Assembly: GCA_022606135.1 (NCBI GenBank)
Contig: JABYQN010000001.1
Coordinates: 2,480,001-2,544,000 of the forward strand
From: Fomes fomentarius
Taxonomy: Eukaryota > Basidiomycota > Agaricomycetes > Polyporales > Polyporaceae
DNA: 64,000 bases
Direction of reading: 5' to 3'
The notes under the pieces are model-generated. The model made no database searches, was not told the origin of the DNA, and was given only the letters and a program-made list of their open reading frames with translations. Both the position numbers and the translations under genes were made by a program. The stretch's first letter is position 1. Every line of letters begins with the position of its first letter. This document shows positions 1-11,350 of the stretch, in pieces.

Positions 1-73
1 CTCAACGATCTCAGTACGTTGCCCTGAGTAAAGCCCAGGCAAAATCTTACCGGAACTTGTGCAGGTCGACTCG

Positions 74-3000
74 ATGGTCGAGATTAAACACTCTGCGCCT
101 ACTTCTCAAGAGATCCTTGCGACTTCCGGAAGTTCGGCGGGTAGCTTGGAAGACAGCAAGTACAGATTGATATACAGCAAGTCGAAGGTCTATGTCAACC
201 CCACTGCATATGCTCGCGACAATATCCCAGGCTTCGTTGCTCTCGTGAAGAAGGTGCGTGTACTTAACGTTTGCCGTCCCCGCGCAGCGCCACTGTGGGC
301 TTGCAATGACTCCGGCTCCGGCACAGGAATCGGCGCAGCCTGTCTATCTGCTTGCGTGGATCCCAGAGACGCTTCTAGACGAAAAAGGTCCGAGCGAATG
401 GGACAAATTCATGAAGATAGAAGAACATGCCGTGATGGATGATGAGGAAGAAGGTCAGTGCCACGATCATTTCTACGCCGTACATGCTAACCAGTTGATT
501 GTAGATGCCGTTCTCATAGACCTGCCAACCCAACGGCCAGAGTCATATGCTTTCTCTGTTCCGCTGACGTCAATATATTCCTTGATTGTGAATTCACCGT
601 CTCTATCCTCTTGGTGTGAGTGTACCCGTTCAATCTCGCCCCAATCGTGGTTCACAGTATATATCCTCATAGATGGTTCTATTGCTATCAACCTTATCAG
701 TGGCTCTACTTTGCCTACTCTCCACTTCCACGATGACGAGTCGCGGTCGTTCACCATGCCGACTAAGTCTCCTATTGAGCCTCGTCCTATGTCCTACCCG
801 CCTCCTCCCTCCGAGTACGCGCCGAAGAGCAGCACATGGGGAGGTGAAGACCTTCTCGCAAAGTTGCGGTCGTATTGTCATCTGCTACGGTCATCTCTCC
901 AGTCCAACCTTTACCTGGTTGATCCCTCTAGAGAGGACATGGAAACACATTCAACACTTCTTTTCGCAGACGACGCTGTCGACGACATCTTGGCTCAGTC
1001 TTCGTATGCGAACTCGCATTCTCCTATTCCTGCTCATCGACGCCCCAGACCGTTGTCTACTGTCGGGCCCAGTAACTCGTATTCTGAACGCTCCTCGATT
1101 CTCCACAAGTCCCTGTCTCCGGTATCATCGCCGGCGTCCTCGTCTTCTCAGACACGTATGGCTCTCCTCCAGTCATTCTCGCACATTACGAGACATGCTA
1201 CCCACGCTGCGCAACAAATTCTCTCTCATCCTCTAGCCAGACCGATAGTACCCCACCTTCCCGATCCCGTGAGGAGCCTCGTCAATGCGAATGGAGACCT
1301 GGAATGGGGTAGCTGGGTCGAAAAGGGTGGTGTTGGCGAGTTTGAGAGTGCACGCGTATACTTGGCACGGTGGGCTCGGATCGTCGCTGAGGAGGGTGAA
1401 CGAGCCCGCCTACGTGAGGCGCAAGCGCTGCCCGCTTCCTCGTCGGACCTTGCAGAGGAGGACTCGTCCCTGGGTGTCTTCGAACTCCTGCAGTCGACAG
1501 CTAATCTTCCACGTCCAACGTCATCGAGAAAACCGAAGCACCCAGTGAACGAAAAAATGTGGCGGAGCTGGTTCAACGCGGATGGAAGTACGAGAATCAG
1601 GAAGGAAGAGATGAAGCGTGAGATCTTCCAGAGAGGAGTTGACCCTGCGATTCGGAGGGAGGCTTGGCCGTTCTTGTTGGGTGTGTATGACTGGAATAGT
1701 GATGCAGCACAACGGACAAAAGAATGGGCAGCCAAGAGGTAGGTTGACTGACAATCTCGCGTCTAGCTCTGCTAAACCTGTTATACTTCAGGGAACAGTA
1801 TCGTGATCTCAAGGACGAATGGTGGGGAGTCCCCGAAGTCTTTGAACGTCAAGATGTCATTGAGGTATATAATATCATCAAGTATAGCACGATCATTAGC
1901 TGACCATATGACGTAGGAGCGACATCGTATCGATGTCGACTGTCGACGGACAGATAGGACCCAGCCGTTGTTTGCGCAGACAACGCCAGTGGGCGAGGAT
2001 ACCGAGAACGAGAAGGGGATGCACATGCGTTATTCGACCATTTCGCCGCAGCTGGGTGATATCGGCGCACAGGCACCCACCAACGAGCATATAGAACGCT
2101 TGGCTAGCATCCTGCTCACGTACAACTTCTATGAGAAAGAGCTTGGTAGGCGATGTTAAGATTCACCCGGCGAAAGATGCTAAGCGTGATTTCATAGGTT
2201 ATGTTCAAGGCATGTCGGATCTCTGCGCTCCGGTGTACGTCGTCATGGGCGGCGAGGAAGAAATGGTGTTCTGGTGTTTTGCGCGAATCATGGACCGCAT
2301 GGTTCGTCGCACAACTATTCGTCTATGATGTTTAGCTAACTTCACTTCATATATGACAGAAGCAGAACTTCCTTCGTGACCAGAGTGGCATGAAGAAGCA
2401 GCTTTCCACCCTCCAGCAATTGATCTCCGTGATGGATCCTGAGCTGTATCGACACCTTGGTGCGTAATCATGCGTGATATCGTGCACATCGCGGCTGACG
2501 TCGACTACAGAGAAAACTGACGGTCTCAACCTGTTCTTCTGTTTCCGGTCAGTGCTGACTTGCTTGTTGAAATCGAGGCCCGCCGCTAATGTTACGTCCT
2601 AGTTGGATTCTCATCTGTTTTAAACGCGAGTTTCCATTCGAGGATGTCCTTCGCCTGTGGGAAGTGTTATGGACAGATTATTACAGCACTCAGTTCGTCC
2701 TTTTGGTTGCCTTGGCCGTACTTGAATCACATCGGGATGTGATTCTGAGATACCTTGTCGAGGTGCGCCACATACGCTCCACTCGCTTCCATGTTCAATG
2801 TCACTGATGACTTCCAATTTCTCCTGCATTTAGTTTGACGAGGTATTGAAGGTATGATGCATACTCTGTCTCAGCGATGGATTCGATTCTGACCTCCTGA
2901 AACAGTATTGCAATGAGTTGAGCATGAGTATCGAATTGGACAGCACATTGGCGCAGGCCGAGGTCCTTTTTCTTTCATTCTCTCAGCTCATTGCCGATGT

Positions 3001-3166
3001 CGACCGGCGAGAAGCTGAAGAAGCATCGTCGCACAATGCGAACCTCCGGCAACGGCGTACTGGTAGCACGGGCACCGCCGTCGCTGACGCACAAGCGAAA
3101 CCTACGCACCCTAAACGGGCAATGATCAGCGAGGAACTGAGAGAGTTGTTGAAGGCGGGGCAGTAA
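74..3166 (+). CDS. GYP7: Gyp7-type Rab GTPase-activating protein (TBC domain)
   Basis: Stimulates GTP hydrolysis on Ypt/Rab GTPases of the vacuolar and endosomal pathway. The N-terminal third has the Gyp7/TBC1D15 signature (YSKSKVYVNPT, then NLISGSTLPTLHFHDDES once the intron at about 616-672 is removed). The C-terminal half is a TBC domain. It starts near GVDPAIRREAWPFLLG, carries the arginine finger in IDVDCRRTDR and the catalytic glutamine in YVQGMSDL. About a dozen exons give roughly 830 residues, usual for Gyp7. Introns include 254-287, 454-504 and 616-672. The ATG at 74 is the first in frame and sits right for the family, but an exon left of the window cannot be excluded. The stop is TAA at 3164. 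Family assignment is firm; the particular Rab substrate is not visible. Confidence 0.93.
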
Positions 3167-3470
3167 ACTCTTGTGTATCATATCACTTTGGACGCATTCA
3201 CTTGTTATATTAGGTGTATTATATACGAGCATATACTGATAGACATCGCTCTGACTCTGCTCTCAATACGCACATCCCGTTTCTTTTCCTGCACCACGAT
3301 CTGGACCTACTTGTCACATGTCACCGAAGGCGATCCCCACGTTTGGTATGAACTCATTTACTGACAGACATGACGTAGTGCTCGTCGAACATATCACCCT
3401 TCACACCATGGTCCATAATATCAGGACCCGCCAGGATCCCGAGGATGACCTCCACCTATCTTCTTAAACG
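3167..3470. other. Intergenic, nothing recognised
   Basis: Spacer between the RabGAP stop and the esterase start. It should hold the 3' end of one transcript and the promoter of the next. I see no gene, tRNA or repeat. Confidence 0.6.
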
Positions 3471-4702
3471 ATGTCGTCTATTCCTTCTACGGGCGACCGC
3501 ACCGTTCTCGCGGCCTCTGTGAAGCAGCTTCTATCTACAGGCCCTACTGCAGAGCTGCATCTCGGAGGTGTCGAAGAGTACACAGAAGAACGTCGTCACC
3601 ATACTGAGATTCTTGGGTGGCACAAACTCACGGAAGAAGCGAAAGCGAAGGCTCCCATCGGTGATGTCGAGTTTACCGCGGTCAGGACTAAGCACGGGAC
3701 CATCTACGTGCGGGTGTTCTACCCTAAGAGCGGCGAGGACAAGAAGGCGAAGGGTGAAGCCGGTGCCCTGGTCTACATGCATGGCGGTACGTGTCGAGGT
3801 ATATATACCGCGGCGCATTACTGACTCACGTCCTCAGGCGGATATACTGTCGGTGAGTGCACAATGAGCTGTCCGTCTGGCACCAATGGGCTACATGCGC
3901 TCCCAGGATGTATCGATGACTTCGAGCACGGACTCAGGGTACTAGCTGAGGCATCAGGATGTCAGGTGTATGGTGTCGAATATCACCTGGCACCTGAACA
4001 TCGGTACCCTACACAGTTGGATGAATATTCTGCTATTGTCGACTGGGTGCAAGGCCCGGAGGGAAAGAAGCGCGGCGTGCACCCTGACAGGGTGGCAGGG
4101 GGCGGAGATAGCGCTGGAGGTAATATGACTGCCGCAATAGCTCTACGACGCCGCGATGAGGGGCTGAAGAACATCAGTAAGCGTCTCGTTTTTAAATACA
4201 TCTACTGTGAATTGGACCGAATTTCAGGCGCACAACTTCTCGTGTATCCCGAGGCTCGCCTTCCATTCGACACCAAAGCTTGCCAGGAGAACAACACCGG
4301 TCTCTACCTGGAGGCGAACGGTATCTTTTCCTTCGCGGACCACTACCTGCCCCGTGGTGTGCCACCTGCTACACCCTATGTGTATGTGTATCGTCCTCGG
4401 TTAGCTCGAGCGAAGCATTAGTAGTTGACACCATGCACAGCTCTCCCGGCATGCAGCCTGTCAACAGCCTAACCAGTCTTCCACCGGCTCTAGTGTTCAC
4501 CGCAGGGTTCGATCCGTTGCGCGATGTCGGTGTCGAGTACGCGGCCAAGCTCCAGCAAGCGGGGAACGATGTCCAGTGGACACACCACCCGGACCTCACT
4601 CACGGTTTCCTACAATTTGGACCTTGGAGCGATGATTGTCTCAAGGCGACGAAGGACATGGGTCAAGCCCTCGGGAAGGCAATGTACATTTCATCGACGT
4701 AA
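3471..4702 (+). CDS. Alpha/beta hydrolase, HSL-type esterase/lipase
   Basis: Predicted carboxylester hydrolase of the hormone-sensitive-lipase (Abhydrolase_3) group, about 345 residues in five exons. The oxyanion-hole motif HGGGYTV forms across the first intron (about 3787-3836). The nucleophile elbow is GGGDSAGGN, the catalytic acid lies in FDPLRD and the histidine in THGF, so the triad is complete. YHLAPEHRYP upstream of the elbow is also typical of the family. The last intron uses a tandem tagtag acceptor near 4423; only the second AG keeps the frame. No signal peptide is evident, so it is probably intracellular. The substrate cannot be read from sequence; short-chain esters or detoxification are possible. 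Confidence 0.9.
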
Positions 4703-5123
4703 ACCACTTTCATCCAGCTTCTCCTTCAGTCAACGATGGTTCGAGTGTAACATATTCCAGTAATACTATGCCCTGCACTACTATGAGATACGGTTTGCGA
4801 GCAACTACCACGCTTTCCAGAGGACTAGTTGCGATTCTCTTGCGGATATTTCACTACACTGTACCCTTGTCCGTTACTCATGCCGAATTGTCGAATCTGA
4901 ACTTCCTGTTGGGGACTAAAAAGCGTCACCTGAGCGATTCGAACACTCGCGGGCAAAGCCCAACCGCTAACAGCTACGAATAGCAGGCGATCCCGTTAAC
5001 CACTCCGGCAAAGTGACCTACTAAATGCGTGTCAAGTAGCATATTATTCTGCGTTCCCTCCGCCCCTCATTGAATATATTGAAGTACAAATCATGAATGT
5101 TGCTGCGCTTCTCTCCCATCGTC
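4703..5123. other. Intergenic with one tRNA gene
   Basis: Spacer between the convergent esterase and phosphoserine aminotransferase genes. It contains the tRNA-Ser gene at 4924-5017. I see nothing else. Confidence 0.6.
4924..5017 (-). tRNA. tRNA-Ser(GCU) with a 12-nt intron
   Basis: Decodes AGC/AGU serine codons. Read on the minus strand, the acceptor arms GTCACTT and AGGTGAC pair over seven base pairs (one G-T) with G as discriminator. The D stem is CCG/CGG, the anticodon stem ATCGC/GCGGT, and the T arm is GAGTG-TTCGAAT-CGCTC. The long variable arm (GGGC-TTT-GCCC) marks a class II serine tRNA. The loop reads CTGCTA plus A after removal of a 12-nt intron at 4969-4980, directly 3' of A37 where nuclear tRNA introns sit. 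The anticodon GCT is at 4982-4984. A TTTTT polymerase III stop follows at 4918-4922. Mature length would be 82 nt before CCA addition. Confidence 0.92.
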
Positions 5124-6479
5124 TCACTGTGTCTCCGTTTGGGGCGCAGCCTCTCCCAGAAACTGACTCATGTATGCAACGAGCTTGTCCACTTCCTGTT
5201 CCGTGATAGCATTGTACAGTGACACGCGAATCCCTAGGACAGTAGTTAGTAAGAAGAGAGAAGTCACACGAGGCAAATAACCAACCTCCGACAGACCTAA
5301 GAGACATGAACATAAGCATTGGAATTCGAGAGTTTGAAATGCAACTGACCTATGACCCTTGAGACCCTTCATGCCATCCTTCTCAGCACCCTCCAGGAAC
5401 TTTTTCTCTGCGCTCTCACCCAGAACCTCGAACACGACGTTCATCCAACTCTCCGAGCCCTGCTGCACCTTACGCCGGAACACGCCCTTTTGCTCGCCCT
5501 CATGTATGGCCGCGTACAGCTTCTTCGCTTTGCGCTTGTTGAGCTCCTCATAGTACGGCAAGCCGCCGTTCTCCTTCATCCGCCTGACGACGAGCCCAGC
5601 CACATAGATCGGGAGCACCGAGGGTGTGTTGTACAGGCTACCCGAGTCTGCGAGCGTCTTGTAGGAGAGGATGAGCGGGACGGGCGTCGCACCGAGCTTC
5701 GCGGCCGCGTCCACATCGACGATGCAGTCCTGGCGGACGATCAACACCGTGAGCCCCGCCGGGCCGATGTTCTTCTGCGCGCCGGCGTAGATGACGGCGT
5801 GGTCTGCGAGGCGGGGGATGGGCCGGCACATGAACGAGGACGAGTAGTCGGCGACGAGGGGCACGAGCGCGTCGTCCTTGCGGAGGAGGTGGAACGGGAA
5901 CGCGGCGGGGCTCTGCGCGTCGTGCGCGAACTCGACGCCGTCCACGGTCTCGTTCTCGCAGTAGTAGATGAGCGCGGGGTCGGCCGCGAACGCGAACTCG
6001 GCGTGCGGCGGGATGTTGTCGAACGACTTGCCGTCCTTGCTGTACACGCGCGCGTCGACGACCGTGCGCACCGTCGCTGTAGTCCCCGCGGCCGTGAGCC
6101 GGCGGGCCTCCTCTGCGGCCTTCTTGCTCCACGAGCCCGTCACGACGTAGTCCAGGACGGTCTCCTCCGGGGTGGCAGTCGGGTGCAGGAGGCGGTGGCG
6201 GGCGAGGAGGTTGAGGACGACGGCGGAGAACTGGCTGGTGCCGCCGCCCTGGGTGAAGAGGATGCGATGGGTGGAGGGCACATCGAGCTGCGTGCGGATG
6301 TCATGCTCGAACTCATCGAGAAACGCTTGAAACTCCTTTGAGCGGTGGGAGATCTCGGCGATTCCGATGCCAGTTCCACTGAAGTTGATTAGACCTTTCT
6401 GTGTCTCCTCGAGAACGGAGAGTGGGAGGGCAGACGGCCCCGCGCCGAAGTTGATTACCCGGGCGTGATCTGAGCTCAT
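5124..6479 (-). CDS. SER1: Phosphoserine aminotransferase
   Basis: PLP-dependent enzyme of serine biosynthesis that converts 3-phosphohydroxypyruvate plus glutamate to phosphoserine, in the cytosol. The start VINFGAGPSALP, the segment FTQGGGTSQFSAV and the lysine in AGAQKNIGPAG (expected PLP Schiff-base site) identify class V aminotransferase SerC. The gene has three exons. The middle one is only 11 nt (5286-5296), between introns of 53 nt (5297-5349) and 52 nt (5234-5285). Joining them restores the conserved run GHRSVGGIRVSLYNA. Predicted length is 416 residues, close to the usual size. Many open frames lie antisense because third positions are GC-rich; they are not genes. Confidence 0.96.
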   Translation of the reverse strand: MSSDHARVINFGAGPSALPLSVLEETQKGLINFSGTGIGIAEISHRSKEFQAFLDEFEHDIRTQLDVPSTHRILFTQGGGTSQFSAVVLNLLARHRLLHPTATPEETVLDYVVTGSWSKKAAEEARRLTAAGTTATVRTVVDARVYSKDGKSFDNIPPHAEFAFAADPALIYYCENETVDGVEFAHDAQSPAAFPFHLLRKDDALVPLVADYSSSFMCRPIPRLADHAVIYAGAQKNIGPAGLTVLIVRQDCIVDVDAAAKLGATPVPLILSYKTLADSGSLYNTPSVLPIYVAGLVVRRMKENGGLPYYEELNKRKAKKLYAAIHEGEQKGVFRRKVQQGSESWMNVVFEVLGESAEKKFLEGAEKDGMKGLKGHRSVAFQTLEFQCLCSCLLGLSEVGYLPRVTSLFLLTTVLGIRVSLYNAITEQEVDKLVAYMSQFLGEAAPQTETQ

Positions 6480-7369
6480 CGTCGTGGATTTCGGCGGGAA
6501 ATACGGGTGGATGAGAGTTCGTGGCCGAGAAGGAGAGCCCTGAGAGAGCCAAAGGAGAATTTATCGTCTGAGTACGGACGTGAGTCATGGTTCCGGTCTG
6601 TCCAGACGTGGGACGATTGGCTGCAAACTATCGCCACCGTTGCAACGCAAGTTTGTACTACACATTCTCACTGCTTTCACACTACATAAGTGCCACCTTC
6701 GAGCACAGCGTGCGATTGGTATGGTCGTACGTATTGTTGGGACAGTCATCCGGGTACATGAAAATACATCGTTTAGTAACACACATTAGCACGTACGACT
6801 CGTAAGCAGCAGAAACAATAACAGCAAGGACACTACAGCGAAAACAGTAACTGAGGCGCGTAACGATTACGAGAGCGTGAGGGAATGGGTGACGAGGCAA
6901 GTGGGGAAAGCGTAAGCGACATCACAGAGAGTTCGTGTGCGAAACAGGAAACAAATAAACAGTAGATGGGACGCTCTCCGAACAACAGATCAGAATAGCG
7001 ATAGATACGACGCCACAACGGCAGCGGTAGAAAGCATGATTAAACGATAAAAGAAGCAGTAGTCATGTCCATCAGTAATGTAGCAGAGGGACATCAGCAT
7101 GGAGGCGCTTGAGATCGTGCAGATGGAAGATGGACTAGTTCGGGATGGAAGGGGGTATGGTGGTACGAGATGGAGAGGGTGAGAGATTCGTGGCGTCGTG
7201 GCCATATCGTGATATGCGGGTCGATTGCCAGGCTCTTGGGGCCAATAAACAGATGTGCGGTCAGGAGAATACGTTACTGAATGCGAGATACTGCGATAAT
7301 GGCAGGAATGCGAGAAGATGCAGGCAACGAATTGAGCAAGGGTAGTAATTCCGGTGCTGGAGATCAACT
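6480..7369. other. Intergenic, nothing recognised
   Basis: Region between the aminotransferase start and the 3' end of the next minus-strand gene. It should contain the SER1 promoter. Short open frames on both strands look like chance; no RNA gene or repeat was seen. Confidence 0.55.
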
Positions 7370-8168
7370 TCAAGGTGAGGCGTCCACATCCATCGGCCGC
7401 GGCTCCCCGATATCCAATGGAATAATCGGATGAAGGCCGTGGAAATTGACCCTCGATGGCTCAAATCTGTCCTTTGGTAGTGGTGTCCGGGTCACTGTCT
7501 CTGCAAACAACGCCCGTCGGACGAAGGGGAATGCAACAATGGATGATGAGTCCATGTCGTGCTCGCTCGTGGGCTGGGCCAGGGGGTCCAATCGCAGAGA
7601 TGTCTTGCGACGGCGCACAGGACCAGGGCCAGCGGAGATCTCTTCATCTATCGCGGTGTCGAGGAGAGAGAGATCGGCGATGTCCCAGGGATTTGTCTGG
7701 TCCGGCTCTATCGACAAGGCAGAAATCCAGGGTAGATCATCGAGGGATGTGAGGGGTCTGGAGATGGTATTGATACAGCAGTCGGTTCGCGCACAGGAGC
7801 GATGGCGAGAGCGCTTTAAGTTACGGACGACGACTCTGCGCCTCTTGGTAGGGCTACATGAGGGCTTGGATAACTGCGGCGGGGTTAAGATCGGAGGATC
7901 GGAGCGCACATGTAGTCGGCTCACTTTATGGAGACCCGTGTCGTCTGGGAGACGGTATGGAGAGAGAAGCCTTGGAGGAGAACTGATGGGTAGTCGCGGT
8001 GCGCACTGGTAGGGGATGAGGGGGGAAGGAAGAGGGAGATGGGCAGTGGGTACTCACGTAGAAGGTGTCGTCAGCGACAGCCGACGGTAAGGACTGTGTC
8101 CGCGGGGCGCGTCGAGCGGTGAAGATAGGAGGAGCAAGGCGGGGCTGGGGGGCTGAGATGTCGACCAT
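7370..8168 (-). CDS. Hypothetical basic protein, probably nuclear
   Basis: Not recognised. Two exons (8168-8058 and 8005-7370) join in frame across a GTGAGT...CCAG intron of 52 nt and encode about 248 residues. The middle is strongly basic (TKRRRVVVRNLKRSRHR), like a nuclear localisation signal. It is followed by an acidic, leucine-containing patch (DIADLSLLDTAIDEE) and another basic stretch (GPVRRRKTSLRLDP). The protein ends in PMDVDASP. I see no membrane segment, signal peptide or catalytic motif. The single intron and the sensible composition argue for a real gene, but the start codon (MVDISAPQ) and the function are uncertain. A regulatory protein is a guess from charge pattern only. Confidence 0.6.
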
Positions 8169-9711
8169 CGTTGAATGCTGTGTGCGGGCGATGGAGGATG
8201 GCAAAGAGATGGTTGTGGGCGAGCGGGGGATGTTTGGGCGGCGAATAATGATACACAAACAGCGGGTGAGGTCTTTAAAGGGAGGGCTGGGAAGGTAAAG
8301 GATGGGACATGACGCGGCGGATTCCAAGTGGGAAGAACAATGGGGAAGGAAGAGAGAGCGAGGCGGGGGACGGTGGCGAGTACGCGTATTTGGGTCATTA
8401 GCTCAGACCACTCCATATCGAGCACGCACCGAGTCACTGGCACCGTCCTCCCAAATCTGCGCCATCCGCCCGTCCTCTGTCACGCCCGGCTCAGACGCTC
8501 CGAGTATACGAGGGCTCCACCTCCAGATGCCAGATGCCGCAAACCTCTCCCAACCGCCGCACGTTTAAAACGTTTGTCGCGCCACACGGCAACCACACGA
8601 CTCAGACTGGAGTGCAGCCTCTCGCTCCCTCGCAAGCCCGTCGTCTCGTCGCGTCTGTCACGCACGCGTTCCCAGATTCAGCCACGCCCGCGTCGTCGGC
8701 GTCTCCCTCTCGCCGCGGTGACGACCAGATGCACAGCGTCCGCCGCGTGCTCTAACACAACAAATACACCCAGACACTGTCTTCTCATGATCCTCATGAA
8801 ACAACAGACGCGTCCATTGTCCCTCGTCACAGGCAACCTTACACACAAAAGAAGCCCGACACACGCCTTCGCTTCTCCCATGCGAGGACACTCAGATCAG
8901 ATGCAGATATCCCCCGCTCCGATACGAAGGGCAACTCTCCTGAGTCCTGACCATCTCAGCCCTTGTCACTTCTTTGCCACAATCACCATCGATTCTCTGC
9001 AGCCAAGCGCCGCGACTTTAGATGGCAGATGCCCAGCAGGTTACTCATGTCTCGTCCACGATCGCACCATCCACATATGGCGTGCGGTACCCAATGTCAC
9101 CATAAGTGTCTCTGCCCCAGATGTCGGCAATAGTGATTACTGCCCCGGCCGACCGTCATCGAGGTACCGCGCGTCAACGGCACGATCACCGGTCTTCCGG
9201 GAGCGCCTTCCTCGGGGTCTGTAGGAATGTGCGGAAAACCTAGCAAGGCCAAGATGCGGCAGAGGGTGCCTACCAGGCTAACAGTAGATGAGATTGAAGC
9301 GCGACTCACCCTTTGCTCAGCCTGAGGATCCCAGTCCCAGAGCTTCTCTATTCTCCTTTACGCGAGCCGTTCTCATCATCGGTTCCCACCTACTTGAGCT
9401 GGTCCATTTGCCTACACATATGATCGCGCCGCAATGGGTCCGCAGCAGAACTGCCCTGCCTTGAAAAGAAAGCTTCAGTGCTGGCTCGAAGCTTAACCAT
9501 AACCACATACCATATGTGACTTAACTGCATGCAGCTGGCTGGGGCGGTTCGCCATCCTTCGCTGACGATTGCTAGGCGCCTCTTCGGCGTCTTCGGCGTC
9601 CCACCAAGACGTTTCCGGGCGCGACGAGGACGTCAGCGACAGACTCCGGAGTTGAATCGGAACGTTGACGACCTGGCTGGCCATCCAGTGTCTTGCCATA
9701 TGTGTATCCGG
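8169..9711. other. Intergenic, no supported gene
   Basis: About 1.5 kb between the divergent hypothetical gene and HTD2. A 298-codon frame crosses 8328-9224, but it is Arg/Ser/Pro-rich, begins with GTG and has no recognisable domain, so I do not call it. Probably two promoter regions. Confidence 0.5.
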
Positions 9712-10969
9712 ATGCTGCCACGCCAATTTGCACTGAGGGCTGTGCGCGGTGAGTGACACTCATACTTTCCCTCTCTCTGGCTCCTCTACACCCTCCCATT
9801 TGCGGAGAATCGTGAGCTGACATCGGCGGTCGTCAGCAGCGTTCCGCCACTCTCTCACCGGCGTCCCCGTATCAGTATCATCATGCCGTCGTGGCGTTGC
9901 GCAGCGCATCTATTCCCGCCGTCCCCATTCGTCGACACCTTCCTCAATTCCGAATCTGGGTGCCTCAAATCTCGAGGCCCTCGACCAATGGATCGCCTTC
10001 GAGAAGCGACTCGACTTCACCGATTCATTGCGCCCAGAGCACCTTGCCGACCTCTACATAACCCTTCCCACGCGCGATGGGTCCAAACAGCAGCCTTATG
10101 ACCCCCCGCAGGCTGGCGCACCACTAGGCTACGGACACCATCTAATCTTTTTCCACCCCCGAAACCCTGAGACGGCGCTGCGCTCGGATGGAACGGACGT
10201 CAACTTTTGCCCCCCCGAACCATTTACTCGCCGTATGTGGGCGGGAGGGCGCATGGTATGGAAGCGGCCGCTGTACGTCGGCGACATGGCAGCGGCCGTC
10301 TCGACCATACACGCAGTGGAGAAGAAGGGGTTCGAAACAGGGACCCCGATGGTGTTCGTGAAGCAAAAGATCGAGTATTCTGCCGCCGGTATCAAGGAAG
10401 TGTGCATCGAAGAGGAGCGCTCGCACGTTTACCTGGCGACGGCGGGTAATAGAAGGGGTGTGAAGACAGGTGAGGCCGGTTCCAAGGGCTCGAAGAGCGT
10501 GCGTGCGACTGAGTTTCATCAATGCAGTGAAGGACCTGCCACGGCCGGACTTCACGTTCGAGTATTTCCCTACCGCGACGACGCTATTCCGCTTCTCGGC
10601 ACTGACCTTCAATGGACACTACATTCACCTTGACAAGGAGTACGCACAGAAATCCGAAGGATACCCTGGTACGTTTGCGAGCATCCAGGCCGAGTGTTGA
10701 TAGACTCACGTCGATGGCCATCGGTTATCACAGAGCGACTGGTGCATGGTCCACTCACCGCGCTGATGTTGCTGGATACCACGGCGCTCTACTTCCCGGG
10801 ATCGCGATTCAAAAGCTTCGAGTATCGAGCTATCAACCCTATTGTGGTCAACCGACCAGTCAGAATATGCGGGGCGCAAGAGGATAAGGAGACGATACGC
10901 GTATGGGCGGAGGAGACGGAGAGCAAAGTGGTAGGTATGACGGGAAAGATCCTGTTGGCACATGCATGA
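9712..10969 (+). CDS. HTD2: Mitochondrial 3-hydroxyacyl-thioester dehydratase type 2
   Basis: Hot-dog-fold enzyme of mitochondrial type II fatty acid synthesis that dehydrates 3-hydroxyacyl-ACP, a route feeding lipoic acid synthesis. Four exons (9712-9748, 9840-10469, 10528-10668, 10734-10969) give 347 residues in frame. The N-terminus MLPRQFALRAVR is basic, hydrophobic and free of acids, as in a mitochondrial presequence. The middle has LRPEHLADLYITLP and HHLIFFHPRNPE. The C-terminal hot-dog core has FNGHYIHLDKEYA followed by LVHGPLTALMLLD, both typical of Htd2. The acceptor of intron 1 is a cagcag tandem, so one extra alanine may be included in some transcripts. The start is chosen because it alone gives the presequence. 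Confidence 0.9.
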
Positions 10970-11350
10970 TGAGCATTTGCTTGTATATGTAGCTTTGAGC
11001 GGACAATGGACGAACTATGCTATTCAACCAGCTTTGGCGTGCTCAGCTCCTGAGGCAATGGCATGAAGTGCGCACAGCCAGCTGAACGGGACAAAGCAAG
11101 CAAAATCCACGCTCCGACAAACGCGCAATGGGCGCCTACGCGCTACGCGGGTGTGGCTGTCAACAAACGCGTCTGCACGTGACCTTGTTGACCGCTATAA
11201 AGTACTCGACGCGAGTCGTTGTCGACAAGAAGCCTCTTCCTTCGTCCCACCACCACCCCACCACTCCTCACCACATATCAAAGGTTGGTTGAAGATCAGT
11301 TATAATTGAATGTTAACCGTGTGTTGACTATGCGTTGTAGTTCATCAGAA
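10970..11350. other. Histone H2B promoter region
   Basis: Spacer between HTD2 and H2B on the same strand. It contains a TATA box at 11196-11201 and, just before the ATG, a likely 5'-UTR intron (GGTTGGTTGA...TGTAG). No H2A gene is present here. Confidence 0.5.
11196..11201 (+). promoter_or_regulatory. TATA box of histone H2B
   Basis: TATAAA lies about 150 bp upstream of the H2B ATG. That distance fits a TATA-driven start with a leader of about 120 nt that includes a short 5'-UTR intron. A histone gene is a likely TATA user. The transcription start is not proven. Confidence 0.5.

Noticed and set aside
5352..6341. Long open frame antisense to SER1
   Set aside because: It mirrors the GC-rich third positions of the real gene; composition is Val/Arg/Glu repeats.
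8328..9224. 298-codon open frame on the plus strand
   Set aside because: Starts with GTG, is Arg/Ser/Pro-rich, has no recognisable domain or splice structure, and lies between two promoters.
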